Positions 21,078 through 32,085 of a stretch of 64,000 bases of DNA are shown here, piece by piece. The notes under the pieces were generated by a model that worked only from the letters and a program-made list of their open reading frames with translations, did no database searches and had not been told where the DNA came from. This stretch comes from Arthrinium phaeospermum (taxonomy: Eukaryota; Ascomycota; Sordariomycetes; Amphisphaeriales; Apiosporaceae). Position numbers and translations under genes: made by a program. Each line of letters opens with the position of its first letter. The stretch's first letter is position 1. The stretch lies in NCBI GenBank assembly GCA_006503535.1, contig QYRS01000010.1:1178001-1242000 (forward strand), read 5' to 3'.

Positions 21078-22352
21078 TTATGCCTCCCGTAGTAGCGGAC
21101 CCCGCTTGAAAGGCTCGTCGAGATTGAACCCGCATCTCTCGGGAAGGCTCTGCTGCTTCCAGTGCAGCATGCCGTACCTCAGCCAGTGCGCATACGTCCC
21201 CGGCACATCGTCGGAGCCCTCGTTCGCCCTCCACAGCGACCCCAGCGTAGGCCCCAGTACGCGGATGATGATTCCGTGCGCCAGCTTGAACGCGAAACTC
21301 CGCTGCAGGCACCCCTCGACGATCTCCCGCGCCTGCTGCTGCTCGGGGCTCTCCGCCTCGCCCTCGCGGGGCACCGGCAGCGACATGAGCTCAAAGGCCT
21401 TGGTGCCGCTCCACGCCGTGAGCTCGTTGACCAGCTGCGACGACTCCATGTACTCGCTCGCCCAGACGTGCTCGCGGACGTAGCGCGGGCCGTCCCAGCC
21501 GTCCTCGTCGTCCACCAGGCCCATGACCAGCAGCGCGGCCTGGCCCTGGATGATGTAGTCGGCCAGCATGTCGCTGACCTCGGCCGGGCTGTAGGTGCGC
21601 CCGCCCTCCTCGAACCCCATCGTCGTGCGCACCTGGGGGATCCCCCGCAGCAGCGGGCTGTCGCGCATGCCGTCCGTCGTCGTCTTGCCCCCGTCGGCGG
21701 CCCACAGCTCCAGCAGCAGCCGGTGGCACCGCAGGAAGAGCGGGTTGTCGCGCCCCGACGCCAGGAAGTAGTTGGTGAGGTGGCGCCCGTCCATGGCGAA
21801 CGTCAGGACCTCGAGCGGGGAGGCAGGGTCGCCCACCGTCTCGCCCCACAGCCGGTCCAGGTCGCCGATGGGCATCAGCCCCACGTCGACGTAGACGCCG
21901 CCGTGCCGCAGCAGCAACGGCCAGCGCACGAGATCCGACGTGTGCTGGGCACCGTAGGCGCCGGCGAGGGTGCCGTCGCGAAAGGCGCGGGGGAACACGG
22001 TTGGGTCAGTCACGTCCAGGAAGTTCTCGACATTCAGAGGGGAGCCCGGCACGCGGTCGAGCACCCGCACGACCCAGCCCTGCCGCGAGAAGCGCCGGTG
22101 CCAGGTCCGCACGTTGCGCTGCGCGTAGCCGTGCATCTGGGCGAAGCCCGTGTCCCAGAACAGCCAGACATTCTTCTCGTCCGACACTGGCCTCGGGTGC
22201 AGCAGGTCGTGGTCGACTTCGGCGTCAGGCCGAAGATCGAGCTGCTCCTCTGGTATAGGGGAGAGCCCCGCCGGCATGGGGTAAGGGGAGGATAGGGTCA
22301 TTGCGTGCAGTGGCTGAGCTGGAGACGAGGTGCCGCTTGTGCAGTCTAGCAT
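21078..22352 (-). CDS. Capsule-type glycosyltransferase (GT32-like)
   Basis: Single exon, 424 residues. It matches fungal proteins of the capsular polysaccharide synthesis family, which have a GT-A fold related to GT32. VWLFWDTGF at residues 62-70 and TWHRRFSRQGWVVRVLD at 83-99 form the nucleotide-binding half. DLVRWPLLLRHGGVYVDVG around 140-158 holds the sugar-nucleotide motif; the DxD is DVG (156-158), as in several members of this fungal group. No signal peptide or membrane helix is evident. The gene faces the terpene cyclase tail to tail, which suggests but does not prove a glycosylated terpenoid. A second ATG at codon 18 is an alternative start. The donor and acceptor sugars are unknown. 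Confidence 0.78.
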   Translation of the reverse strand: MLDCTSGTSSPAQPLHAMTLSSPYPMPAGLSPIPEEQLDLRPDAEVDHDLLHPRPVSDEKNVWLFWDTGFAQMHGYAQRNVRTWHRRFSRQGWVVRVLDRVPGSPLNVENFLDVTDPTVFPRAFRDGTLAGAYGAQHTSDLVRWPLLLRHGGVYVDVGLMPIGDLDRLWGETVGDPASPLEVLTFAMDGRHLTNYFLASGRDNPLFLRCHRLLLELWAADGGKTTTDGMRDSPLLRGIPQVRTTMGFEEGGRTYSPAEVSDMLADYIIQGQAALLVMGLVDDEDGWDGPRYVREHVWASEYMESSQLVNELTAWSGTKAFELMSLPVPREGEAESPEQQQAREIVEGCLQRSFAFKLAHGIIIRVLGPTLGSLWRANEGSDDVPGTYAHWLRYGMLHWKQQSLPERCGFNLDEPFKRGPLLREA

Positions 22353-22848
22353 ATGTGTAGTTGTTAGGTTGAGGTGGGAGACGGTCAGCCTGGCCTTTGC
22401 AATGCGAGTTGAGGATGTTTTGATCGGGTCATTACTGGCGGGCGAGCCAGAATATTTATCTCATCCATGGCAGAAAGCCCTCCCTATACTGTATCATATC
22501 AAATCAGAGGTATCTTGGGCAGATCTGGGTGCATGATGAATAGCAGATGAATCATACTGACCATTATCGCGTTAAGCTACTTCCAGTTAGTCGGCCGTTC
22601 CTTCTGCAGGGGTTAGTCCCCGCTACTAGTAAGCAGCCTAGTTTCTCCTTCACTTGGGCAATTCCGGGGCAGCTACTGTGGTGACTGGATTGAATTGAAG
22701 GTGCGACTACCAATATCGAACTGCATCTTCTGCAACCATCGTCTGCTACCAAGTACACTCTTCCGATTCTCTTTCCGTGTAACGAGCGTAATCTCGACGT
22801 CTCGGGGCCACCGGCCGATCCAACACCCCTTCTTGCTCCTCCACCCGC
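22353..22848. other. Intergenic, glycosyltransferase promoter and Argonaute 3' side
   Basis: 496 bp between two minus-strand genes. No gene seen. Confidence 0.6.
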
Positions 22849-25800
22849 TCAGATGTAGTACATGCTGTCTTTGAGCTTATCATGCACACTACGCCCAAGC
22901 ACCTCGTCTTGGTCAAACTGTGCCTCAAAATCACCCTCGTAAAGCTCCCACATATGCTTTCGCGCCCGCGTGCACGCCATGTCGGCATATTTGGCCGGCG
23001 TACACAGGCTGACAGCCTTGGTGGCCCGCCCGAACGCGTAGCTGATGCAGTGCGTCACCTGCTCGAGCTGGTCGACCGCTTCGTTCTTGTACCGAGCCCG
23101 GAAGATCTCGTCGTGTAGGACGGTGTAGTGGGCGGGACGGGCGGTACCTGTGCGATCCCGCATCATTTCATTAGCTGAGGCTTCGTTGGTTTGACCGCAA
23201 CACAATTGTACTCACCCTTGATTGCCGCGTGGGATTGCAGGTAGAAATCCCAGTGGCTCTTGACGGTCACGGTGTTGTCCACAATAGTCCCGGGCTTAGG
23301 ATTGCCCTTATCGTCGGCGATTCTTCTGTCTTTGGGATAAAATCGTGTTTGGTGGCGCTTGACTGCGACGACGAGAGTGATTGCAATGGAACCCTTCCCG
23401 TATTTCTTACAGACGTCCTCGCATGCCTTCTTAATCCGGGGCAGCTCAATTCCGGTCACCTGCTCATACTGTCCTTCAGAAACCCCATCTCGATAAATGA
23501 CAACGCTGTCTGGGAGCGTCTGCTTGTTCTGCTTATAGTAAAGCTCCAGCCGGCCCTGAAAATGGTGGTGCAGCTCCGCGCCAAGCAATTCCTTCTTCCC
23601 CGGATTTGTCCAAGTCACGGCGGGCCACTGACCCAGGTGCTTATCCTTGCTCGCCACGAGAGCAATCTGCGAGGGAGGCAGACGCCTATCATGAGCACCC
23701 TGAGATTCGAGCTTCAGGCTACCCATCTTGCTGTTCACAGACTTTTCCTCGCCTGTGGAGTCCTGAGGATTCGCTGTTTCCTCGTCGTCCGAATCGAAGT
23801 TGGTAGGATGCGTAACATCGTAGCCGACGAACATGGTCTTGCCGTGTTGAATGAGCAGAGGCACATTTTCACCAGTAAGACGATGGTTAATGCCGCCAGC
23901 CTTGAGATTAAGTTTGAACCCCAACCCATCCCAGATAGAAAGCTCTCGATCTCGTTCCTTCTTATCGTCGGTGAGCGGTCTGAAGAGCTTCTCCTTTACG
24001 ATGCACACCGTGTGAAACCCGTATCGAATATCTCCCATGAGCTTGATTTCCCGATAGAGAGTGGCGCTGTCTGTAGGAAGAACAACTAAGACATACTCCG
24101 GCAAAGACCTCCCCGGTGGTGGATTGTCGAACATTTGCCTTAGCATCTTGATTTGCTCTTGCTCGTTGTGCCCGTAAGTTGCAATGCCACCGTCGGGCGA
24201 AGCACTCATGTTGAGTCCCATCTCTTTCGTCAGATGAGTTCCAAATTCAGCCAGGGCATTCCTAAGCGGTTCGACATCGTTTTTGTTAGGCTGCGACTTG
24301 TAGAAATGAATGTACATCCATCTGATAAGTTCGTCGCTGGACTTGACGACCTTTCCGACGCCACACTTCTTACTTGATCGATACCATCCGCCGCCGCCAA
24401 CTTGCTCAAGGGACCCGCGGTCAGACTGATAGCTCACAGTAGGAGGGCGTAAAAGCCGACCCTGAACCTGTTGAAGGTTCTTTGCAACTTCGAGACCGAA
24501 GTGTTCCTGTGCCGTGGAAATCGTTGAGTCGGGTTTTGCGTAAGACATTCGGATGGGGCCTGACTTACCAGCGTCCTGTTATTATCCAACTGCAGTACTT
24601 GACGGCCCATGTTTTTGATATAACCCTGGTTTTCACCAGGCCCCTTGCATGCAAAGTCAATCATGGCTTGTGAGCCAGCGCGGTCCAATTTCGTCGCAAC
24701 TAGCTGGCCTGGCTTGATCTTGCACAACTCCGCAGGCACGAAGATGGGTTTCTTCGGCGTGCCGATATCGATAAGTGGCAAGTTTATGTTAAGACGTTTC
24801 CCGAATTCTACGGAAATTGTTAGTTATCAAAGTCGATAGTCCGCGGTACAGTAGTCGTTTAGAAGGACCTACGCTTGTGGAAGTAGTCGTACACGCTGAT
24901 GTAATGATCGCTCGTGTTGCCGTACCACGCCTGAAGACTACTGCTCATGTTACCACTGCCATCGAGGAAGAAAGTGACATGCTTGGGACCGCCGAATCGG
25001 GCGCCCCCGGCAAATCGTGGAGGACGGGCACTAGGTGTGCCTCCAGTACTTCGGTTCTGGTCCGCAAGCCCCAACGTGACTTTGTTGCGCTTCTTGATGG
25101 CACTAGAGCCCAGTGACGGGGCGGAATAGACGATTTTGGCCTTTGCTAGCTGGCGGTTGATGTCGGCAAGATACTCGAAGTACCTGGCCTGGCTTTGGAA
25201 CTGGTTCCGGGTCTTTATGACTCGACCCAGCTCCTCAGGCTGTCTGAATACGCCGTAAGCTACGTTGGCATTGAGAAGGAAAGGGGAAGAAGATCCCGAA
25301 GCTGGACGGACGCTCTGGAAATACCCTCGAATCAGCATCATCAATGTATCGGATATTCCCGCCATATCAAAGCGATTGTTGGGGGGTTCAAAACGGAAGA
25401 AACGCCCACTTCTCAAAGAGTTGATGCCAACATCGCTACGAGCCTTGTGGCCGAGAACGATGCCGCAGGCGTCGAGAACGTCTGCGAAGCGAGTATAGGG
25501 GTTGAAAACGTCCGTGGCAGTCAGTGCCTGCTTCGCGGTAAAGTCCTTCAGACCATCGAAGACCATATCGGTCTCGCCTACAATCTGGAAGCGATACGGT
25601 TTGGCATGGCCCTGGTCGTTGGTGAAGTGCTCAATGACTTCGCGCTTCTTGAGAGGGGTACCTTCCAAGATGATGAGCTGACTCTTGAAGTCGGAAGCAT
25701 ACTTGTCATCTCCGATTCCGATACTACGGACAGCCTGCTTGATGATCTGCTGTAGCTTAAAGCCCTTAGGCACATCGTTCTTGTCATCTGTATGATGGAC

Positions 25801-25986
25801 CTTGAAGTTGTACCGCTTCCACGTCTTCTTGTAGCCCTCCAAGAAATTGATCGCAAAGTAATTTGCCAGCAGGCTATGAGGGCCAGTGGAGAACGCATTT
25901 CTACCATACGCAGGTCTCGAGGGAAACTTATGAACGGCTTGGGCTTTACCAAGCTCATCCTGGGAAGGCTTGGCCTTTGACCCCAT
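22849..25986 (-). CDS. Argonaute (QDE-2-type)
   Basis: Four exons: 25986-24873, 24807-24569, 24506-23216 and 23147-22849, 980 residues, all phases closing (donors GTAGGT, GTAAGT, GTGAGT). Argonautes bind small RNAs and cut or silence matching transcripts; in filamentous fungi they mediate quelling-type RNAi against transposons and viruses. The order is N domain, linker, PAZ (around 260-400), MID and PIWI. The PIWI slicer tetrad looks complete: D681 (GYDVTHP), E757 (KKELL), D791 (YRDGVSEGQY) and H888 (ARPAHYTVL, made across the last intron). An acidic insertion of about 40 residues follows the first Asp (see findings). A gap of Gly/Arg-rich sequence lies near residue 320. Start chosen as the first ATG of the open frame; an extra 5' exon cannot be excluded. 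Confidence 0.92.
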
Positions 25987-26948
25987 TGCAGCAATGCTGG
26001 CGACTGAAAGACGCCTATCTTAGTAGGAAGCGACGTGTTCGGATCTGTACCCAGAGAGTGTCTAATGGGAAAGAGAACCACGAGGCGGCGATGATGAAGT
26101 GAATGAGTACAGAGTCCCCGCAGCGATCATAGAGGAATAATATATGTAGACAATTGCGAGGAGAGCGATACGGCTTGGTGCTGGCTCTGTTGGATTGGCA
26201 ATCCGACTCAGCCATATGGCTTGGCGTTTGCCCAACTATTCTGACTCATGAAGAATATGACTGCCTTCAGGCATTTGCGAAGAGTATCTTTTGGCAGTAA
26301 CCACATCCCAAACTGATTGCTGTAATCGATATGGAAAGAGCTGGCATCCTGAACCTTTTGTTATGCTCACATGGGCAGCGCAAGTTGCATGGAAGTGCAC
26401 GATGAATCATCGTAGAGCTCAAATGGTTCGTGTTTTGGAAAGTGTATAACTAGTAGTGTACAGAGTAAAATATCCTTCTCGAAAGGGTCGTGGTGACTTC
26501 TCTACGCCAGAGTCTGACCGTTCCATGCATGAAAAGCATAAAGAAGCCCCTAGAGAAAATAAACAAGAGCACCTTTATCCATGGCTCTCTATTTAGTTCA
26601 TGCGTCCGACGACGACTGGGACCTCTCGACGCCGTGGGTGGTAACATGAACAGGATTTGCTTCGAAGGAGCGCTTTTCTGGTACATATAATGATGGTACA
26701 TGTAAACTTTTTCAAATACACCAAGAGATAAGAGAGAGAGAGAGAGAGAGAAAGACAGACAAACGATATGCAAGGTTGTACCATCGACTGTGTGTAAGAG
26801 AATGGATCTAGAGAGACCTGGAGCTGCGATGTTCATGCGGGCCCTTCTCGGTCTGCGAAGAACTGGTTGGGGATGGAGGTGTGCTGTAGACGAAATGCAA
26901 TGGTAAGCAGGTAGTTTGCATAAGTAGCTGTGGTTTCGGAGGTGGTAC
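25987..26948. other. Intergenic with (AG)n microsatellite
   Basis: Promoter side of Argonaute and 3' region of the phosphate transporter. No gene supported; the 26450-27310 minus frame is a shifted shadow of the transporter. Confidence 0.6.
26731..26750. repeat. (AG)10 microsatellite
   Basis: Ten AG dinucleotides flanked by impure purine repeats, about 200 bp beyond the transporter stop, probably in its 3' UTR as CT repeats. Confidence 0.9.
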
Positions 26949-28956
26949 TTACGGCTGCTCGTCATCCGAACCGAGCTCCTCGAGCGTCTTCCTGGCCGAC
27001 TCGGGGAGGAGCAGGGTGGTGAAGAAGCCGGCGAGCATGAAGAGGGCGAAGATCTGGATAATGTGCGGCAGCCAGGGGGTGCTCCAGCGGGGGTCGGTCT
27101 TGGCCTTCTCCTCGTCGGCGCCGATGACGCGCAGGGGGCCGAAGACGCACTGGGCCAGGATGGCGCCCACCTTGCCCGTAGCCGCCGAGATGCCGTGGCT
27201 GGTGGCCCGGTAACGGGTGGGGAAGACCTCGGCCGGGATGATGAAGGTGGTCGAGTTGGGCCCCGCGTTGAAGAAGAACTGCGTGATGGTGTAGAGCACC
27301 ATGAGCGCACTGCCCGACAGGTTCCAGAAGCTGAAGCCCATGATGCAGAAGGTCAGGGTCAGCATCAAGAAACCGAACAGCTGCACCGGCTTGCGCCCGA
27401 CAGTGTCGATGATGGCGGCCGACACCCAGTAGCCTGGCACGGCGCCGGCCAGGACCAGAATGATGTTGCCGACGGCGGTGTCGTAGAAGTGCTGGTACAT
27501 GTTGGAGTTGCCGCTCCAGCCAATGGAATTGAGGATGATGGGATTGTTCAGCCAGACACCATAGGAGCCAACATTCTTTCCCAGAGGGGGTTAGCCAACG
27601 CGCGAGATTGCAAGATAGGGGGGAGAGGGCGTGCGACGGGATGCATGTAGACTTACAATACAGAACCACGATAGAGCAGTACCGAGGATGACCTTTAGGT
27701 TCTTCCACTTGCTGTAGTGATGGCCAAAGTCTGCCCAGCTGGCCTTGGGCGGTTCGGGCTCAGCGACAGACACAGGCAGCAGGTTGGGGACGCGGCCGGC
27801 TTCGTTGGCCTCGGCCTGTGGCCATTTGCCCCTCTGGAACGCCTCGGGGTCTTCGACCATGTTGGGGGCGTTCCGGGCGGCGACGACGAACGTGTACCGC
27901 GGGGTCTCGGGCATGGTGAGCCGGAAGTAGAGCGCAACGCAGCCGGGTACGGCGCCCATGCCAATCATGATGCGCCACATCTTGTCGACGGCCGAGGTAC
28001 AGCCATATGAACTGGAGCAGATGGTGTGGGTCGTTGCCCCCACGAGGGAGCTCTTGAAACCGATCGTGACCACCAGGAGCAACAGAGCGGCTGAAAGCTG
28101 GCCAATTCCCTGCATGGCGAAGACCGCATTCATCATGAACCCTATCTTTAGGTGAGCATCTGGTACTCTTCGAAGTGACAGACGCGCGACTTACCTCTCC
28201 ACTTCGTTGTGGCAAATTCCGAGGTGATGGTCGCGGATAGGGGATAGTCCCCTCCAATACCGATGCCCTTTATGCGATGTAAATAAGACTGCCTTGGAAG
28301 AAGAGTCTGAGACGGGGTGGCTCACCATGATGACTCTCCAGAAGATCATCAGGCCAACAATGCTCATGGCAGGCGAATTGGAAGACAAGGCCTGCGCGAG
28401 TGTGACGACAATGATGATTATGAGCTCGAGGCCGTACATGGACTTGCGTCCGACCACGTCGGAGAGGATGCCGAAACTGACTTGGCCGATGATTACACCG
28501 GCGAAAGTAGCAGCTTTGATGGCCGTATCAGACTCAGCAGGCAAGGTCCCGCCAAAGTAAACTATCCCCAACATGGAAGTCACCAAGCCGATGGTGAAGA
28601 TGTCGTACTGTGGCACAGAGAAGAGTGAATCATTGTCAGCTAGAGGGATGGTCTCCTAAGACACACGCCGTATGGGTATGGGTATCCTGAGCACGCACCG
28701 AATCCGTGTAGAAGCCGATCCCGGCGATGGCGCAAGCGCGGACATGGTACCAGCCAAAGGGAGCCTTGTCAATCTCGGCCAGGGCGAGCCGGCGTCTCTC
28801 GGCCGGGTCGCTGACATGAGCGAAGTCGTTGTTGAAGTTGTGGAAGGCAGAGTTGCCGCCCACAGTGGTGTTGGCCTTGAGGACGGCGGCGTGGAGCTCT
28901 GCATCCGACATGAGACCGGGCGGTGCCACTTGAATCTGGTCTGGAGGAACGGTCAT
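26949..28956 (-). CDS. PHO84-type inorganic phosphate:H+ symporter (MFS)
   Basis: Five exons: 28956-28699, 28607-28326, 28267-28195, 28141-27660 and 27575-26949, 573 residues, all phases closing. It belongs to the phosphate:H+ symporter family of the major facilitator superfamily, which imports phosphate at the plasma membrane. Diagnostic pieces are [14 protein letters not shown] (TM1), the loop [11 protein letters not shown], the family signature [11 protein letters not shown] at the exon 3 start, PETPRYT before the central loop, and [21 protein letters not shown] in TM10-11. Twelve helices can be traced. The central cytoplasmic loop is about 70 residues. Members of this family are usually induced by phosphate starvation; no regulatory site was identified here. 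Start is the first ATG, with a soluble N-terminus of about 70 residues. Confidence 0.92.
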
Positions 28957-31900
28957 GTTGGAGAGTTTCTTCGAAGTTTACACTTTGTCTTCCTTAGGCT
29001 CATCCAGTTGGGTCTTCTCGAGTCCGTGGCGCCTGTGCCTCGGAGTAAAAAGAGAGAAAGCTTAGGAGAAATGAGGGGGAAAAAGTCTTGGATGGCAACA
29101 GTTCAACATATATACCAAGTAAGAAGACCGAGCTGCTTATAACGAACAGTCTAGGCTCATCTGGCCCCCCATCTTCATTGCAGTCGGGGTGGTATGGCAT
29201 GATGTACGAGATATCAACTTACACGACCAAGTCGGAGGATCTAAGTCGCAAGCTTCATATCAAGTTCGATACTTTGTTGAACTATGAAAAGTCATGCTGG
29301 GTTCCCTAAGAGGCATAGTTTCAGGATGTAATGTATTCTTGATCCGTCTGATCAAGAGACAGCCTGGGAAGAACGGACCGTCTCATGAATCGGCGGAGCC
29401 CACGCACCACGTACCGTTGTTTTGCTGCTGAAAAGTCCGGACGAACCAAATTGATAAGCTTGTTATTGTTTGGCCTCAGTCGACATCATCGCGCACTGAA
29501 TATCCCCCAATTCAAGCTGGCACGGGCCGAAGGGGCTGTCTGATCCTATTCTCCGAGAGCAAAGAAACATGTTTGTGTGGTTTCGGAACCCAAAGAACCT
29601 CTTGGGTGAAGAGCCTGATATAAACTATCATACCTACGTCTCAGCCGCACGGCGATCAAGGCATGGTAAATACGCTCTTGTGACTTCGCTCATCTTGAAA
29701 CCCGTGACTTCTTGGAACGTTTTGCTAGATGAGATGTAAGTACCCCCAGAGAGGACGCGAAAGAGAAAGAAGACGACATTGCTGTGCAATGAGAATCTCC
29801 ATGGGCTGAGAAGAGGCATGCGACCTTTGACCTCTACTGCGAGCGAAGCCCGCGAAAGCTTGCCTAACATATGAATGGACGTACATGACTGGAGAAAGTG
29901 GCCCCTGACTGCTTGGCATGGTCTTGGGGGTCGAGGCAGGATCTGAACACTTTCTCCTCGGCCGTTCTGCATGCCTTCGTCTAGCACCGAAATAGGATAT
30001 TGGTAGTTAGCCAAGACAGAGGTGACCCGAAAGAGGAATCGAGGTGACAGGCGCCACGCCCACAAAAAATAAGAAAATGGTAGATATCATCACACCTTCG
30101 GGAGCTAGAGGCCATGTGCGTCGTCCACACCCGAGTCAAGATACAGGAGCAGGACGATGAGAACACTGTGAGGATCTGCACCGTGCTGCCAAGATGGACT
30201 ACCGGAGCTTTGATGATGGAAAAAACCCCAAGAGTGTACCTTGGCAGCCCAGGGAATCGAACTGAGGGCCTGCGAAAGGATACTGTGAGATTCGAGATCC
30301 AAATGGCCGTCATCGGCCCTTCGTCGACTCTTCCAGATAGCCATGAGACTTGTGTATCCGGTCCAATGGGATATGAAGCAGGGTTTCTTGTTTGCATCAA
30401 AATAGCCCAGCTGGTTCGATCTGGAGCCTATAATTCAGTTCGGGCTACTGTGAAATGAATGCATATGCACCTGACTGACACAATTGACAGCCCGGCGCTG
30501 CTTCCGGAACGAGGGCTGTCAAGCGGTGCCGATTTCTCCGGGTGTGGCTGTCGACTTGGCGGTCCGGAAAAGAATCAATCGTCCTGTCAGGGCGTACATC
30601 GGTGGCAAGCTTCATATCGGACAGAGAGCCTGCTGCAGTGCTGCCCCTGATTCTTTTCTGCCCGAGACTGACACCGAACGCCCAGGTCGCGGTAAAGCCC
30701 CCCTTGGCATCGCTCAGATATATGCTCGAATCAATTCGGGAGGGAGTCAAAGTTACCCGACAGCGAGAGGCAGCAAACAGAGTTGGCAAGGTTCGAGTTT
30801 TTGCGCGAAAAAGTTTCGCCATGACCAGCCAAGTGTGACTAACCTAGCGACAGCACTGTAGCCCACATCGGTTTTGGACCTCGAGCTGCAGAGGATCTGC
30901 TCGCTGTTGTGATTTCCGCCTTCAATGCCGACCAGCGCAAGTTGCGCGATACACGAGGCGCGAGCCATGTGGGAGGCGTATCGGATCGATCGGCCTTGCA
31001 TCGGGGGTCTGGCTGCAGGTTCTGGCACGACCAATTAGCTCTTGGATGTCTTGGCTGAAGCATGGCAAACTTATGGTCGCCATGACACTCTCTTCTTTCG
31101 GGCCAGAATAGCGAGGTGTCTCTTTTGTTCGTCTTTTCATTTGGTATGCACTATTTTTAGGATGAAATACTTCTTGGCGGTAAGTAGGTAGCTGAGGATG
31201 AGTCTTGAGAAATCATCCATAGAATCGGAAGAACCAAAGATTCTTGTAGGTCGCGCCTGCCATAACTCTAACACGGAAAAAAGCGTCATCCTATTCCCTT
31301 CCAGTAAGGCACCGCTCTGCAACCCAGTCTGGATGAAATCATCGGCGTAGCTTTTTATCAGTCGTCTACATGCATGGGCCATTTGACCAAACTGGCAATT
31401 TGCTCGTCTACTTCTCCGCAGTTCAAGGGCATCTTTGACAACAGATGCTTGATCCACAGCCAGCATAAGTCGAATTTTGCTGAATCCCTCCGTTTCATCC
31501 TCCGGTTCCAGATACTCCAGTTTATAAAATGCCCTCAGTGGGTTCTCACATGGCAGCACTTGGAGATCTCTTGTGATCGGTAATCGATAATGACGCGGTA
31601 AGATCAATGAATGAAGAGGCATGGTTGGGTCTCCGGACGAACTTAATAATCATGCAGCAAAACAGACCTACCATACGAAAGCATCACAAGGCCAAGATTG
31701 AGTCGCATGGATGGGTATGTGCAAAAGTGACAATTTGTAATTGGTGATGGGTATATATAAGGTATGTAGTATGTTCGTAAGTAGATTTTACACAGTTAGA
31801 TCGGCGTGAGCACGACTTAGGTGTCGTGCCCCGGGGTATATGGGTGGTATGGTACATGCATTTTTCATCATGCTATATATGGGTACGGGGATATCTGCCC

Positions 31901-32085
31901 TTCTTCGTCAAGACTTCATAAGCCTGCGGGCTTATTGAGTATATTCTCGCAACTCCTGCCTCGGCAAGCGACCCCTCCGACGGCGAGGGCTCTTCATTAA
32001 ATAGCGTCTCCTTTCCACAACGTACAGGTAGGCAGGCAGTGTTTTAGGCGAACGAGCACATGGATGATCGATCGACCTTCTACTA
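28957..32085. other. Long intergenic with one doubtful frame
   Basis: About 3.1 kb. Apart from the 161-codon frame listed below, nothing coding is supported. Overlapping minus frames at 30445-31140 contain protein-like fragments in different frames, as a decayed gene might, but I could not join them. The 31690-31900 part is AT-rich with TATATA-like runs. Confidence 0.5.
31137..31622 (-). CDS. Hypothetical protein, weak support
   Basis: An uninterrupted 161-codon frame with ordinary amino-acid composition (for example YKLEYLEPEDETEGFSKI and MAHACRRLIKSYADDF). Predicted mainly helical, with no signal peptide. I recognise no family. It could be an exon of a larger or decayed gene, because fragmented minus frames continue down to about 30450. 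It is the only frame in this 3-kb gap that looks protein-like. Confidence 0.3.
   Translation of the reverse strand: MPLHSLILPRHYRLPITRDLQVLPCENPLRAFYKLEYLEPEDETEGFSKIRLMLAVDQASVVKDALELRRSRRANCQFGQMAHACRRLIKSYADDFIQTGLQSGALLEGNRMTLFSVLELWQARPTRIFGSSDSMDDFSRLILSYLLTAKKYFILKIVHTK

Noticed and set aside
21162..22295. A 377-codon plus frame
   Set aside because: It lies entirely antisense to the glycosyltransferase, in GC-rich codons that keep several frames open. Its composition (Arg/Val/His/Gln-rich) has no family features.
26450..27310. A 286-codon Ser/Pro/Arg-rich minus frame
   Set aside because: Frame-shifted reading of the last transporter exon plus its 3' region.
30240..30330. tRNA-like T-arm (GTTCGATTCCC on the minus strand)
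   Set aside because: The T stem does not pair well, and no matching acceptor or D arm was found at the right distance.
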